A stretch of DNA of 64,000 nt from Endocalyx cinctus (taxonomy: Eukaryota > Ascomycota > Sordariomycetes > Amphisphaeriales > Apiosporaceae): NCBI GenBank assembly GCA_001600455.1, contig BCKC01000008.1, positions 1 through 64,000 of the forward strand, given 5' to 3'. A program made the translations under genes and the position numbers. Below the pieces are notes generated by a model that was not told where the DNA came from, ran no database searches, and was given only the letters and a program-made list of their open reading frames with translations. This document shows, one piece after another, positions 8,803-20,871 of the stretch; positions within the stretch are counted from its first letter, which is position 1, and every line of letters starts with the position of its first letter.

Positions 8803-10435
8803 ATGGGATTACTTTCTCTCAAGTATAGACGTCCAGCTTACGTCGACCCCCCACCCCAGCGCAACAATGGGAACTCGGACGGGGGTGACGTCGCATCCCT
8901 ACCCGGCGTCGAGGACGAATCCGTCCACTCCGGTCGGTCGGGAGCATCGAGTCGAGGGATCCCCGACGCCCTCGCTTTCGACAAGATTATCAACGGTGGC
9001 ACATGTCCCGTAAGTTTTTTTTTTTTCCGTCTCTCTTCTCTTTCACCACCCCTACCTTTTCTACACCCAAGATGCTAAAGACGTAATTTAATTTACCTCG
9101 GGTTTCTCAGCCGTGCACTATCCGGGATTTCATGAACTACCTAATCTACATCGAGCACGCGGCCGAGAACCTGCAGTTCTTCCTCTGGTACCGGGACTAC
9201 GAGAAGCGCTTCGCCGAAGCCGCGACGCCCGACTTGGCGCTGGCGCCCGAGTGGACCGTCGCCATGGAGGAGGAGACGTCGGCGCGGATCCAGAAGGAGG
9301 CCGTCGACAAGATGAAGCGCTTGCCGGCCGTGGCGGCTCAGATCTTTAAGGGCACGGATTTCGAGAATGGCGGCAGCGGTGGTGCCGGTGCCCATTCTAC
9401 CGCTAACGCCGCTTCGAACTCAACCGCTCAGGCCGGGGTGGAGAAGAAAGGAGGTGGAGGAGGGGGAGGAGGATCAGATCCTTTCTCCACCCCGCCCGCT
9501 ACTCCCGGGGGCGGCTCCTCCGAGGCCCCGTCTATCATGTCCGGGTCCCAGACCACGTGTTCTCGGCTGCAGACGCAGGCTTCGGATGCTTTTACGGCGG
9601 CTGGGGTAAAACAGCCATGTGGGTGTTTTTTGTCTTTCTCACTCTTCTCTCTAAACAAACAATTCCGAGAAACATAGATCTAACGTTACTTACCTTTTTT
9701 CTTTTTTTCATAGTCACCATCCAACCGTTCCGCGGTGAGATGATCCGGATCATCGCTACGTACATCGTAGACAACGGGCCGCGACAGCTGAACCTATCCG
9801 CGCGGGAGCAGAAAGCGGTCGTGCAAGCGCTCGCGTACACAACGCACCCCTCGGCGTTCCGATCGCTCGTTCGCAGCGTCGAGGGAAACCTGAGGCGTCA
9901 GGCGCACCCGAACTTCATCCGGTGGACGATCTGCAACGGGAACCCGGCGCGGGTGACGTTCGCGCGCTGCCTCGGGGCCGGTACGATCCTGCTCACGACG
10001 CTGGGAGCGATCGTGCTGACGCTGAGCCGGGCGGGCCGGGGCTGGCGCGCGCTCTTCGCGACGCTGTGGATCGTGGGGATCGCGACGCTGATCACGGCTC
10101 TGAAGGGCATGTGCGTGGTCCTGCACGGGATGCACCACCGCCACGTGCGGCCCTGGGAGCTGTTCGCGGCCGAGGACGACCCGGACGGGGAGCGCGAGAA
10201 GCGCAGCTTCGACACGCTCGGGTCCGGCAACAGCTACGAGGACGAGCCCTGGAGGGTCAGGTACGATCGTCGGCCCTGGCTTCGTAGGGTTTTCGACAGG
10301 CAGGTCTGGATCCAGGAACCGGCTCTCAGGCAGATTCAGGATACTATCTTCGTTCAGTCCATGCTGGTCGCCGTCGCCGGAGCGGCTGTCCTGACGGCTA
10401 TTTTCGTGGCCGTGCCGGCAGGGAATTATTTCTAA
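8803..10435 (+). CDS. rax1: RGS-domain membrane protein, Rax1-like
   Basis: Three exons (8803-9009, 9111-9618, 9714-10435) give 478 aa. The first junction yields TCP-CTIRDFMNYL. The second uses donor GTGGGT and gives KQPF-TIQPFRGEM, the only choice that keeps the frame. An RGS-type region spans about residues 55-260 (DFMNYLIYIEHAAENLQFFLW; later IATYIVDNGPRQLNL), interrupted by a low-complexity Ala/Gly/Ser linker near 160-215. Three hydrophobic spans follow, at about 321-342, 349-376 and 454-475. This order (RGS then C-terminal membrane segments) is that of yeast Rax1, a bud-site and polarity protein, and of its filamentous relatives, which act in G-protein signalling. The alternative is a generic RGS membrane protein. 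High GC distinguishes the exons from the flanks. Confidence 0.85.
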
Positions 10436-11867
10436 GAAAAAAAAAAAAAAAGGATTGTAGTAGTAACATGTACCCACACCGTTATCTAGAACTTCTTCTT
10501 TTTCCCTTTTTGCTACTTGTAAGGTCCATCTGTGGATAGATCAATCAAAAAGGGAAAAGGGGTTGACGAGCAGGTGAGCATGGGTATGTAGGATTTGGAA
10601 AAGGGGACTGACGAGGTCGGAGTTAGGGTTTGGGGATTCGATACGAACTGAGTATCTTACGGGGAAAAACAGTACGGAAATGCTTGATTGAACATCTACG
10701 AAGCGGATGATAGTGAGAGAGAAATTCCTGGATATAATCTTTTCTTTTTCTTCCCTTTTGAGTTATTCCCCGTAAATATACTACGGGATTCGGGATTTCA
10801 GAAATGATTTTCATTTGCTGGCATTCTATTTGATGACACCCCGGTGCTATGGGCAGGACATAGGTAAGTATTATTCTTGAGTCTGGCTGCAGATTACATA
10901 CGGATGAAACAGATGCACGGATGATATCATGATAATTAATCACTTCAAGTATGGAAGTTTAAATTGACATAATTGGTGATACCAAGTAATCATTTAAACC
11001 TAAATGAGCGGGATACAGCTGTCAATACGGAGTTGGTAACGTATCACATGTCTTGGAATCTTTTGACCGAGACAATAATTATGAATAGAGATTTTCAGGA
11101 TTACAGTCAGATTACAGTCAGAGAGAGAAGAAGATTGAATGGGATAGAGTCGGAAACAGTTAGACAGTATCGTGATAGTCATGAATAATATTGATTATTA
11201 ACAATACCCTATCTTTTTTGGGCCGAATTAGCGTAGTGTACTTGTAGTTTACTGTACGTATAGTGAAGTTAGACCCTGAAATAAGACCCTAAAAGATTCC
11301 TTATCGATAAACCCAAAATCAAGATAAAAATAGTCTACACCATTATTTTCATCTCCGTACCATCCACTATACCCTATTATACTACCTAGGTAGCTATGTA
11401 CTGTACCTGTCTCACCTGTACCCCTCTAAAGATATACCGGTAGATTATAATGAACATCCCACTTCCTAAATCCACACAGAGAGACTGCCACTGACATAAC
11501 TTTGCGCCTATATTTTATCTAATGCCGCTTACCCGCATGGAATTACGAAAGAGTCTTTCCTTATTATATTTATATAAGAAACGAAAAGAGAATGAAGAAT
11601 TACTATGAATTATCAACTTGATCATCATATCATATTATAACTTATTTTTATCCAATCATTATTCATGCCGCCGTAAATATATCCCAAGGTCTCGTGCCGA
11701 GTTTCTCATCATTTCCATCGTCGGTTACTTATACCGAATACAGCCGAACAGGCCTTCTCGGCCGATAACTCTGTATAATAATAATTGAACCTTTTTTTGA
11801 TTCAAGTAATAAATTAAGTACTAGAAAAAAAGAGACGAAAAGTAGAGCGAAGCAGGAAGCAGGGAAG
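10436..11867. other. intergenic, no gene seen
   Basis: Begins with a poly(A) run next to the Rax1-like stop. Contains many TA-rich words and a CTACCTAGGTAG palindrome near 11384-11395. Nothing gene-like is supported. Confidence 0.5.
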
Positions 11868-13625
11868 ATGCCTGGAGAATCAGAATCAGTTTCAACGTCC
11901 AATGCGACCACGATAGACCGACCCGACCCTGATCACGACCATGATCAAGACAAAGATCACCAAGGTCACGTCGGCTTCGGTAGACCGCGCACCATGACGA
12001 GCACCGCCGAGATAGATAGTACAATAACGCATCCCGGTTCCGTGCGCATTAACGTCAAGGGCGCCTTCATCGTCGACAATACCGAGCCTCCTACTCCAGC
12101 GAACGGGGATTCCGCGATTCCCAATGCGCCGAACGGGAATGGTAACGGCGTCGGGAAGGATATCAGGCTACCGAATCATACCGCCGTCGTCAGCCATATC
12201 GCCGTAGACGTAAGTGTTTCTTATTTTTCTTTTTCACCGAAAGAAATAAAAATTGAGTCATTATTCGGGACCTAACCGTCTCCTCTTTCCAAAAATAATA
12301 TAGATTGGCGGTTCGCTTGCCAAATTGGTCTATTTCTCCCGCGAGGCGCATTCCACCGAACCCGGCGGCCGGCTCAACTTCCAATCCTTCGAAACCGATC
12401 GCATAGACGACTGCATCGAGTTTATGCGACACTTGAAAGATAAGCAGCTCGCCCTCAACGGATCCAAACCCGGCGCCCTGTGCATCATGGCCACCGGCGG
12501 CGGCGCCTACAAATACTACAACAGGATCCGGGATCGTCTCGGCGTGGATGTCTCGCGCGAGGACGAGATGGAGTGTTTGATTATCGGTTAGTTTGCCTTC
12601 CTCTATCTTTGACACTAAGCCAGAAGAAGAATTGGGGTTGACGTGGAGATCGAACAACCACAAAAACAGGTCTTGATTTCTTCATAACCGAGATACCTCG
12701 GGAAGTGTTTACCTATTCCGAAACCGACCCAATGCACTTCGCGCAGCCGGAAGCTGACATATACCCGTACATGCTGGTCAACATCGGATCGGGCGTGAGC
12801 ATCCTGAAGGTGTCGGGACCGCGGACGTACGAGCGCGTGGGCGGCACCTCCCTCGGCGGCGGCACCTTGTGGGGTCTGCTCTCGCTGCTCACGCCGGCCG
12901 AGAACTTCGACGACATGCTGGATATGGCGGCCGAAGGGGACAACGCCAAGGTGGACATGCTCGTCGGCGACATCTACGGCATGGACTACGGTAAGATCGG
13001 CCTCAAGAGCACCGCCATCGCCAGCTCATTTGGAAAAGTCTTCCAGATGAAAAAGAAGGCCGAGAACGAGGCCGAGGACGGCAGCGGCCTATCCCGCGAC
13101 GGCGACGGCGAAATTAAAGACAGTAACGACGAGCACCTCCCACCGCCACCTTCGTCGTCGCAATCGCGACCCGTATCTTCCTCCTCGTCTTCCTCCTCGC
13201 GCTTCTCCGCCTCTGATATATCCCGCTCCCTCCTCTACGCCATCAGCAACAACATCGGCCAGATCGCGTACCTGCAGTCGCAGGTGCACAACCTCTCGCA
13301 CATCTACTTCGGCGGCTCCTTCATCCGCGGCCACCCGCAGACCATGAACACGCTCTCGTACGCCATCAAGTTCTGGAGCAAAGGCCAGAAGCAGGCCTAC
13401 TTCCTACGGCACGAGGGCTACCTCGGAGCCGTCGGCGCTTTTCTCAGACGGCAACCGGTCAACTGGGGCAGGAGAGGCAGTCTTGAGAATTTGAGATCGT
13501 CGATCGCCGCCGAGAGGTTGAGAGCCGATAACGCGGGCGGGAACCCTGATGGGATAATAAATGGCGGTGATGATTCTCATCGTAGAGCGGATGAGGATTG
13601 TGCGGTTATTATCGATGATGACTGA
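11868..13625 (+). CDS. cab1: pantothenate kinase (eukaryotic type II PanK)
   Basis: Exons 11868-12209, 12304-12586 and 12670-13625 give 526 aa. The protein phosphorylates pantothenate with ATP, the first and rate-setting step of coenzyme A synthesis, in the cytosol. The signatures are AVDIGGSLAKLVYFS across the first splice (the phosphate-binding strand of the actin-like fold), MATGGGAYKYY, NIGSGVSILKV, GGTSLGGGTLWGLL, and near the C-terminus IYFGGSFIRGH and FLRHEGYLGAVGAF. The first 110 residues are disordered and rich in Asp/His/Asn-Gly, and a Pro/Ser-rich insert sits at about 355-390 inside the kinase fold; such inserts occur in fungal PanKs. The donors GTAAGT and GTTAGT and the acceptors keep the conserved blocks in frame. 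It is convergent with the D-lactate dehydrogenase gene downstream. Confidence 0.95.
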
Positions 13626-14554
13626 AATACGTTTGGGTAGTAGTAAAAGGAGAGGGAGAAGGAGGAGGAAAGAAGAGAAGAACTGTCCCCCTTTTTTCAT
13701 ATACGTCCATTATATCATTATTACTATTGTTATTTTTTTTTTTTGGAGATAGGAGGGTTCTGGTTTGATTTTGTTTTGGCCTCTGATCTGATCTGTCTGA
13801 TACGATATGATCAAATCATATGAATCAAGAATAAAACAGGTACGGACAAGTTTTTTTTCTTCTTTTTTGTGTGTCTTGCCTACCGAAATTTGAACTATCA
13901 AGAAAGAGAAAGTAAGAAAGAAAAGAAAAGCAAAAAAAAAAAAAACAGGTTGGCTTTTCTTTGCCTTGGTTGTTCATTGCTTACATGCATTGCATGGTTT
14001 ATGGCGTTTGGATAAAAAGATGGGAAATGGATGGGATACTAAAGAGATATACACTTATCTTTATTTTTTATTTCAATACCTGTTTATTTTTATTTTTTTT
14101 TTATATATTATATTCCATATAATCAACTTGATGGATATATACTTAAATGCGAATATTTTTATAAAGATAAATTCATTGCTTGTCTTTTCACTTTTTGTGG
14201 TTATTACATAGTTGATATTGGACTCTGGGGGATAAAAAAAATAGGGGGAAAAAGGAGGAGGGACAGATCTATCAGATCATCGTAACCAAGGTAGATAAGT
14301 AGTACACCATTAATATACACTTTCTTCATCATAGTTGAACCACCAGATAAAGAATTATATCATAAATCGTAAGTTTATATAAAGGAATAAATAGTAGAAA
14401 TCTAAATAAGTTCCTGTATTTTCCCAACCTAAAGTTATAAACCAAAATTGGCAAAGGAAAAAGAAGGGGGGTTAAGGGAACATCATGTTTAATTTTCTTC
14501 TCTCCTTTTTTCTTTTTCTTCTCCAACTCCTGAGCGAACCTTATAAACAATCTT

Positions 14555-14591
<37 letters not shown>

Positions 14592-14623
14592 CTTCCCCTA
14601 ACCTATCCATGCATACATAACCC
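13626..14623. other. intergenic between convergent genes
   Basis: AT-rich, with poly(T) and poly(A) runs, including a T run near 14560-14586. It must hold the 3' ends of PanK (plus) and D-lactate dehydrogenase (minus). No gene supported. Confidence 0.5.
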
Positions 14624-16820
14624 TTAAACCGGCAAATCCATAATCTTACCCGGATTCATGATCCAAAGCGGATCGAGCGCGCGTTTAATCTGACTCATGA
14701 CGGCCAAGGTATCCGGGCCGACCTCTTTGAGGAGGGAATCCTTCTTGCCCCAGCCGACGGAATGCTCGCCCGTGCAGGTGCCTTCCATCGCCAGGGCGCG
14801 GTTGACCATGTTGGTGACGCAGGCCTCGACTTTGGTCCGCTCCGACGGGCTGTAGATGATGCTCTCGTGGAAGTTGCCGTCGCCGATGTGGCCCAGGATG
14901 GACGCAAACAGGCCGAGGTCGTCCATCTCTTTCTTGCTCACCTCGATGATGTCGGCGAGGCGGCTGAAGGGGACGGCTACGTCGGTGCTCCCTTTTTCCC
15001 CAGGTATGTTAGTAAATGTTGTTTATGTCTTGAAGGGTGTGAAGACAGGAGAAATAGAGAACTTACAAACTTCCTCCCCATCCTTCCTCAAAGCCAGCAT
15101 AGACCAGAGACTCTCTTTCCTAGCGGACCAGAGGAGGTTCTGCTCCCTCTGATCCTTGGCGAACTCGAAGTTGCTTCCCTTGTTCCGCTTCGTGATCGCC
15201 TGCACGCGCGAGATGTTCTCCTTGACGCCCGCCCTGGTGCCCGCGAACTTGAAGAACAGCGTCGGCATCTCCTTCCACACCCGCGGGGCCGTCGCCCCGC
15301 CGAGGTTGACCACCTTCATCTGCACCTCGTCCATGATCTCCATCGCGGCTATGGGCACCCCCGTCTGCATGACCTCGGCGGCGGCCGAGGCCGCGTCCCG
15401 GATGGTCGGGAAGGTCACCACCGCAACCGAGAAGTCCTCGGGTACGACGGTCAATTTTAGCGTAGCTGTCCATCTTTCGTTAGCTTTTTTTTCTTATTAT
15501 TATTTAGAGAGGAAAGCAAAAAAAAAAAAAAAAAATTTACCTTCGGTAACTAATCCCAAAGTTCCTTCGCTACCGACGAAGATACCGTTGAGGTTATATC
15601 CAGCCGAACTCTTCCTAGGCCTCCTGCGGGTCTTGATTACGGTTCCGTCCGCGAGCACCACCGTGAGGTTGATGACCCAGTCCTTCATGGTCCCGTATTT
15701 GACCGCGTTGGTTCCGGAGCAGTTCGTACCGACCATACCTCCGATTTTAGCGCTCGGGCCTTTTATGTTTTTACTCTTGTCAGCTTTACCCCCTTACAAA
15801 TTATCGTCTTCCCCTTTTTTTTGTTCTTTTTTTTAAGGGGGATGGAAGGGAAGAAGGAAACACAAACTGACCAGGATCGATAGGAAAGAATAGCCCGCTT
15901 CCCATATCCGCCAGCTGCTTGTTGAGATCTTGCCAGCCTATGCTAGGCTGGACCACGATATCCATATCCTCTTTATTGAATTGGATGATTTGATCCTATA
16001 TACCAGTTTTAATATTGATTTTTTTTTTTTTTTTGATAAAATCATAAAAGAAGACGGGGGGCGGAATTTTCTATCTCACCATAAAAGCGAAATCGACGCT
16101 AACGCCGCCGTAGGGAGCCGAGAAGTTACCCTCCAGACTCGAGCCTCCCGAATACGGGATGATGGGAACGCGGTACTTGTGGCAGATGCGCGCGATGATC
16201 GAGACCTGCTCGGTGGAGCGCGGGTACGCGACCGCGACGGGTAGGTTGTCCGGGTTGGTCGTTGACCACTCCGAGTACCCGTGGGAGTGCAGATCATCCG
16301 GGTCCGTGCTGATGATGTCGTCTTCCTCCAGAGCGCTGATTTCTCGCCGGATTTCTGCTATGGCCTACAAATAAACCGATAAGAATTGTGTGTATTTTAG
16401 GTTTGGGATGCAAGGAAGTAGGTTATAATATCAATTCAAGTAGAACTTTTATTTTTGGTTCTTTAAAATAAATAAATAAATATTGAATAATAAAAACTAA
16501 TTTAAGAAAAAACTCACAGCTTCCATCTCATCCATAGAAGCGTATTTGGGCGCCGGTGTCTTCCCGTCGAACAGGATGACGGAGCGTTTAGGCACCGCGA
16601 TGCTATCGCTGAAGACGGCGGCCGCGAGACCGAAACCGAGTAAGCCGGCCGTAGCCGTTAGGGCCGCGACGGAGCGGCCGTTCCATGTTCTCGACGATTT
16701 GGATAAATTAGCAGCCGTTACGGCACCCTGCTTCTGTCTTAGCGGGGAAGGCGACGGTGATGTCGAGATGGGTCGCCTCCAGACGCCGGGGAGGCGTCTG
16801 GTGAAATGTCTGGCCGACAT
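14624..16820 (-). CDS. dld1: mitochondrial D-lactate dehydrogenase (cytochrome), FAD-linked
   Basis: Six exons on the minus strand (16820-16518, 16364-16080, 15995-15872, 15759-15541, 15465-15067, 14991-14624) give 565 aa, typical of the family. The protein oxidises D-lactate to pyruvate and passes electrons to cytochrome c. The N-terminus is Arg-rich without acidic residues (a mitochondrial presequence) and is followed by a hydrophobic span at about 50-70. The FAD-binding PCMH domain shows [28 protein letters not shown] and [11 protein letters not shown]. The C-terminal domain shows [21 protein letters not shown] and [13 protein letters not shown]. Every junction restores a conserved block, for example [17 protein letters not shown]2-type D-2-hydroxyglutarate enzymes are the alternative, but the presequence plus membrane span favours the DLD1 type. 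Confidence 0.95.
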
Positions 16821-17946
16821 GCAGGGATGGATGAACCGAGGCGGCTTTCTAATTTTTTTTAAGTATACAAAGTAGCTTAAACTTAACTAGTTATGCATGG
16901 TACACCGTTTTTTTTTTGTGTGACCGAACCCCAAGAGTTGACAAGCCTCGAGAATGTAACGAAACCCTTCGTAGCGAAGGCTGAAAAAAGATGAATAACA
17001 GAAACTCCCAACTGGAGAGACAGGAATGAAAATCAAAGCAGAACTAAACCGGCTTTCGGATAAAGAACCTGTGGGGGTTTTATTTTAAAAGGTCCGGGTT
17101 CGGAAGAGGTACCCAGAAAAATAATGGAATGATCCGATAAATAGGGACTGGTTCGTAGGTATGGACTCTAAAGTCCGACGGATGGGGATAAAGACTGGGA
17201 ATTATATATATTTCCTGCTGAATCTAGCTCCTAATAGACTAGATCTAGGTTCATAAAAAAAGAGGGTACCTTGGAAACGGTGGGGATCCAGAGCTTCTTA
17301 TACCTCTTGTCGTGTAAGAAAAAGTATGGGGCATGGCAGAAACGAATGTTAGTTTCTGCCTTGGTTTGAAAGGCTAGGTGTAAAGATAGTAGTAGTATGA
17401 GCGGGAGGTATACCAGGGCTACAAGATCGACAAGATACACGACGAATGGCTTCTACTAACCCTATTATGCTTGGCATACACCTAGCGGCAGTGCATCGGC
17501 ATTAGAAGGATTCGGGTAGTAATGACCAGTAACTTCAACTCTCGAGACAAAAGTTAGACCCAGCGGGACGCAGAGTATGTGTTCTCGGCCTCCTATTGAG
17601 CCCTAGCTGGTTCGGCGGTTTCGGGATTGGTCCGCCTAGGGACCGTGTATAGAGGCGAAGGGAAGCGATGTTCTTGTGACTTGTCTGATGTAGTACCCAG
17701 TCGTCCGGAACCCAACGCAGGCGTCCAATGGGCCAAAGGGAGGGTAGCTAGGCTGCTGATCTAATTTCCATATGACAAGACGGAGAAGAAAAGCATGTAA
17801 GACGCTAACAAGGCAACTAAGACGCGGCCAAGGAGATTTGGAGGAGAAGGAAAAGGAGATCTCGTGACGATGAAATAGTAGAGCTTACCTACCCGTGAAA
17901 ATATGAAACTCCATGATTATGGGTTCACAGCAGAATACTGTAGTGG

Positions 17947-17948
<2 letters not shown>

Positions 17949-17978
<30 letters not shown>
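17949..17978 (+). repeat. (TC)15 microsatellite
   Basis: Fifteen uninterrupted TC units in the gene-free stretch. Confidence 0.95.
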
Positions 17979-17982
<4 letters not shown>

Positions 17983-18260
17983 ATAGCATAGGGATTTAGA
18001 GAAAAACTGTCTACACACTTACATGTGGGAGCCCCGGATTGGCGTACCTTGGTCATACGGAAAGAAGACCGAATTCAAGTTAAAGAGGCTAGACCGCACT
18101 TGACCTGACTGATACCCCCGGCTTCTTCAAAGAAAGAAAAAGGGGCAAAGGGCTAATGATGCGAATAGAATGTTTAACTAACAATAATATTCAAGTACAC
18201 ACAAAAAGAAAAAGGAAAACAAATGGTCATTTTCCGTGGGGTACCCCCATTTCCATGAAG

Positions 18261-18284
18261 TGAAGTTACTACACAGTAACTTCA
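18261..18284. repeat. perfect 10-bp inverted repeat with 4-nt loop
   Basis: TGAAGTTACT, ACAC, AGTAACTTCA. The arms pair perfectly. No coding context; it could be a dimeric protein-binding site or chance. Confidence 0.8.
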
Positions 18285-20828
18285 AATAGTGCCACTAGAC
18301 CAGGGGGGGGCAGAAAGAGTGGGATGTAAATGTTCATGTGGATGTTCTTCGTAGTGGGAGAGAAATTTTAAGCGAGCAGTAACCACGTTCGCCGTGGACG
18401 GGAATGTTGGTAGGGTTTTGCAGATGTAGTAACTCATTAGGAAAATAAGGTATGTGATGAGTACGATGCGAATTTTCTTTTCCTGTCGTTAGAGCTAAAG
18501 ACGTATAAAAAGCGTTGTAACGCAGTCGATTTCCAAGCCAAGACTAATCAGATGGAATTGCGTAAAGGGTGTGTGATACGTAGATCTGTTTTATCTGATT
18601 GTCGTTCTATCTCGCGAAGTTACCATTGTCGGGCCGCTCAGATACAACGTAACGACACGCATATATCCTACCTCGACGATACATCTTGATAAATTTGGGG
18701 GGAGAAATTTAGGAAAGTTGATCAGCGTATGGATGTAGGTACGTATGTACTGTACGGTTGCATTGGGAAGATGGGGGTTGTCGTCACCGCCATTGATGGT
18801 AAAGGGTGTTTTTTGTAACAAAAAAAAATCTGCTACTTTCTTCTTTCTGTTCTCGGCTTTCGTCTGAAAAATTGATGCCGTTCATAGGTCACGTCAGGTA
18901 GGGGTATTCTTTTGGGTAATGCTGCGTTGTTCTACAAGGTTTACAAGGAAGGGGCCTGTTTGGATTTCCTCCTATCAATGTGTTTTTTGGCTTGACGTGC
19001 TTCTTTTGATTGAATGCTTCTTGGTTAGGCAGCATAGTAGTATAGTAGCATGATGCGATGCAGCCGCCTGTGCATACGAGGGCACCTAAACCACGCGAAG
19101 CGGTCTTGTTTCAGGAACGAAATAGGTAGCTAAACGACAGAAAGGGGTATAATCGGAGGTGATTCCTTGGACTAGTAGGTAGATATGTACGGCGATGGCG
19201 AGAAAAGGAAATTATGACTTGTATGATATGTCATCTCATGAAGATGCTCTTTTCTACCTAGGAAATCTTCGGCTTGTGAAGGGTTATTCCCTCTCTGTGC
19301 ATTTGTCATGTCATGATATGATTTATAAAAACGATAAGGTAGAAGTTGAAGATAGAAATATTAAAGTAGATATGTTAAATCTGCTTCGAGCTAGTTGAGC
19401 ATGCGATGGAAATAAAAACCTTTAAAAAATATGACTATATCCATAAGAGGGGCCGAGGGGTCGTCACGTTAATGGTAGATTTTCCAGAGGTTCACGGGTA
19501 TGATCCATCCATGTATCTAGGCCCACTATAACCTACTGACAGTAGCCACTGAGGGGCATTTCCAAACTTCCCTTCCACTAATTAGTCCTGAGTCTGGGGT
19601 TAAGTAATTTACGTAAGTTACCTTAACGTAGGACCTTCTAACTATCTGCCTGTCTGGTTGTCTGGTCTGGGTAAAATAACGTCGGGGATTGTTGATATTC
19701 TATTGACCCGAGTTGCCGAGTGAAAAGTTTGATATTTATCCCGATCTACTAATCACTTATATCCATCCTCCACATCGGAAACTCTTACCCGTCGAACGTG
19801 AGGGAGAAACCCTTCTCTGGTTTCCATCTTGCCCTTACGAGAGCTGAAGTCTGTAACATACTACACAAACCTACACTACAACCCCTGTTACACGCACGCG
19901 AACCGCACATATAGGGTATTTACGTGTGTAGGGTGGTGAGGACGTCGTATCACAAACCACCACCTACTTACTCTCTTCCTCTTTCGATTTTTCCCTGTCT
20001 TACTAAGTACATACAAATCGTGTGGTTCGATAGGTAACAAATATCTTTTCTATTTTTCTTTTCTTTCTTTTCCTCGAAAAAAAAAAAAGGTACCATTCGG
20101 CAATTTGTTCCGTAGTATTGGGTACCCACACAACATATCAAAAGGTCGGGTTCGATTTGACGCCTCTCTGTTTAGACGAGCGGGTTAGAAAGACACCCCA
20201 TATCAAAGGTGCTTGTTACCGAGGGAAAGACTTCCTAAATTTTAATTTAATCACTTTGACTGCTAGGTTTTTTGACCTCATATGACCTAAAGTGCTTTTT
20301 ATCCCCCTGCACAAGAAATCTGATGTATATCACTCAACAGCGATACACGGTGACATCAAGCTTAACGATATATTCGCTCGAATTCTCGATAGTAACCTAT
20401 CACCCACAGTTTAAGGACTTATGCTTCCAGCGTAACACCATCCACTCCAAGAACTTACGTAAAAAATGTCAAAATTGTAGCACCGACAGGCAGGGCTATG
20501 CTATGTATGTATGAACGCACAGTACTCTCGCTCGCCAAGGCGTCACGCATTACAACAACAGGCTCTTTCTTTTTCTTTTTAAAATCATTCGAGAGAAAGA
20601 GAGCTTCAGATCAGGCAACCCGTCTCTCCGGATTCCCTATTTCATTGGCGGACCTTCCATCAGGATGAAGTATCTATAAGAGCACAGTTACATGCATACA
20701 CTTACCTTTCGGCTTTATATGTCAAGAAAAGGAACTGCCCTCGTGCGCTCTTACGGTTTTAATGATCTCCGGCTGAGGTGTTCTCTCGGAGAGCGAAAGC
20801 GAAATCAAGCTTTTCCAAGCTTTTTTTC

Positions 20829-20871
20829 TTTTTTTTTTTTCCCCCCCCCCCCTTTTTTTTTTGGGCCCCCC
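20829..20871 (+). repeat. composite homopolymer block T12-C12-T10-G3-C6
   Basis: Successive runs of T, C, T, G and C in otherwise ordinary non-coding DNA, followed by a (GA)n run near 20904-20920. Confidence 0.9.

Noticed and set aside
9794..10477. 227-aa minus-strand frame opposite the Rax1-like gene
   Set aside because: Arg/Pro/Asp-rich antisense shadow of GC-rich coding sequence; the plus strand has clear domains.
14762..15460. 232-aa plus-strand frame across the D-lactate dehydrogenase gene
   Set aside because: It crosses two introns of a well-supported minus-strand gene and has an antisense-type composition.
20100..20170. Sequence resembling a tRNA T-arm (GGGTTCGATTTGAC)
   Set aside because: No A box, no anticodon stem and no acceptor stem could be formed around it on either strand.
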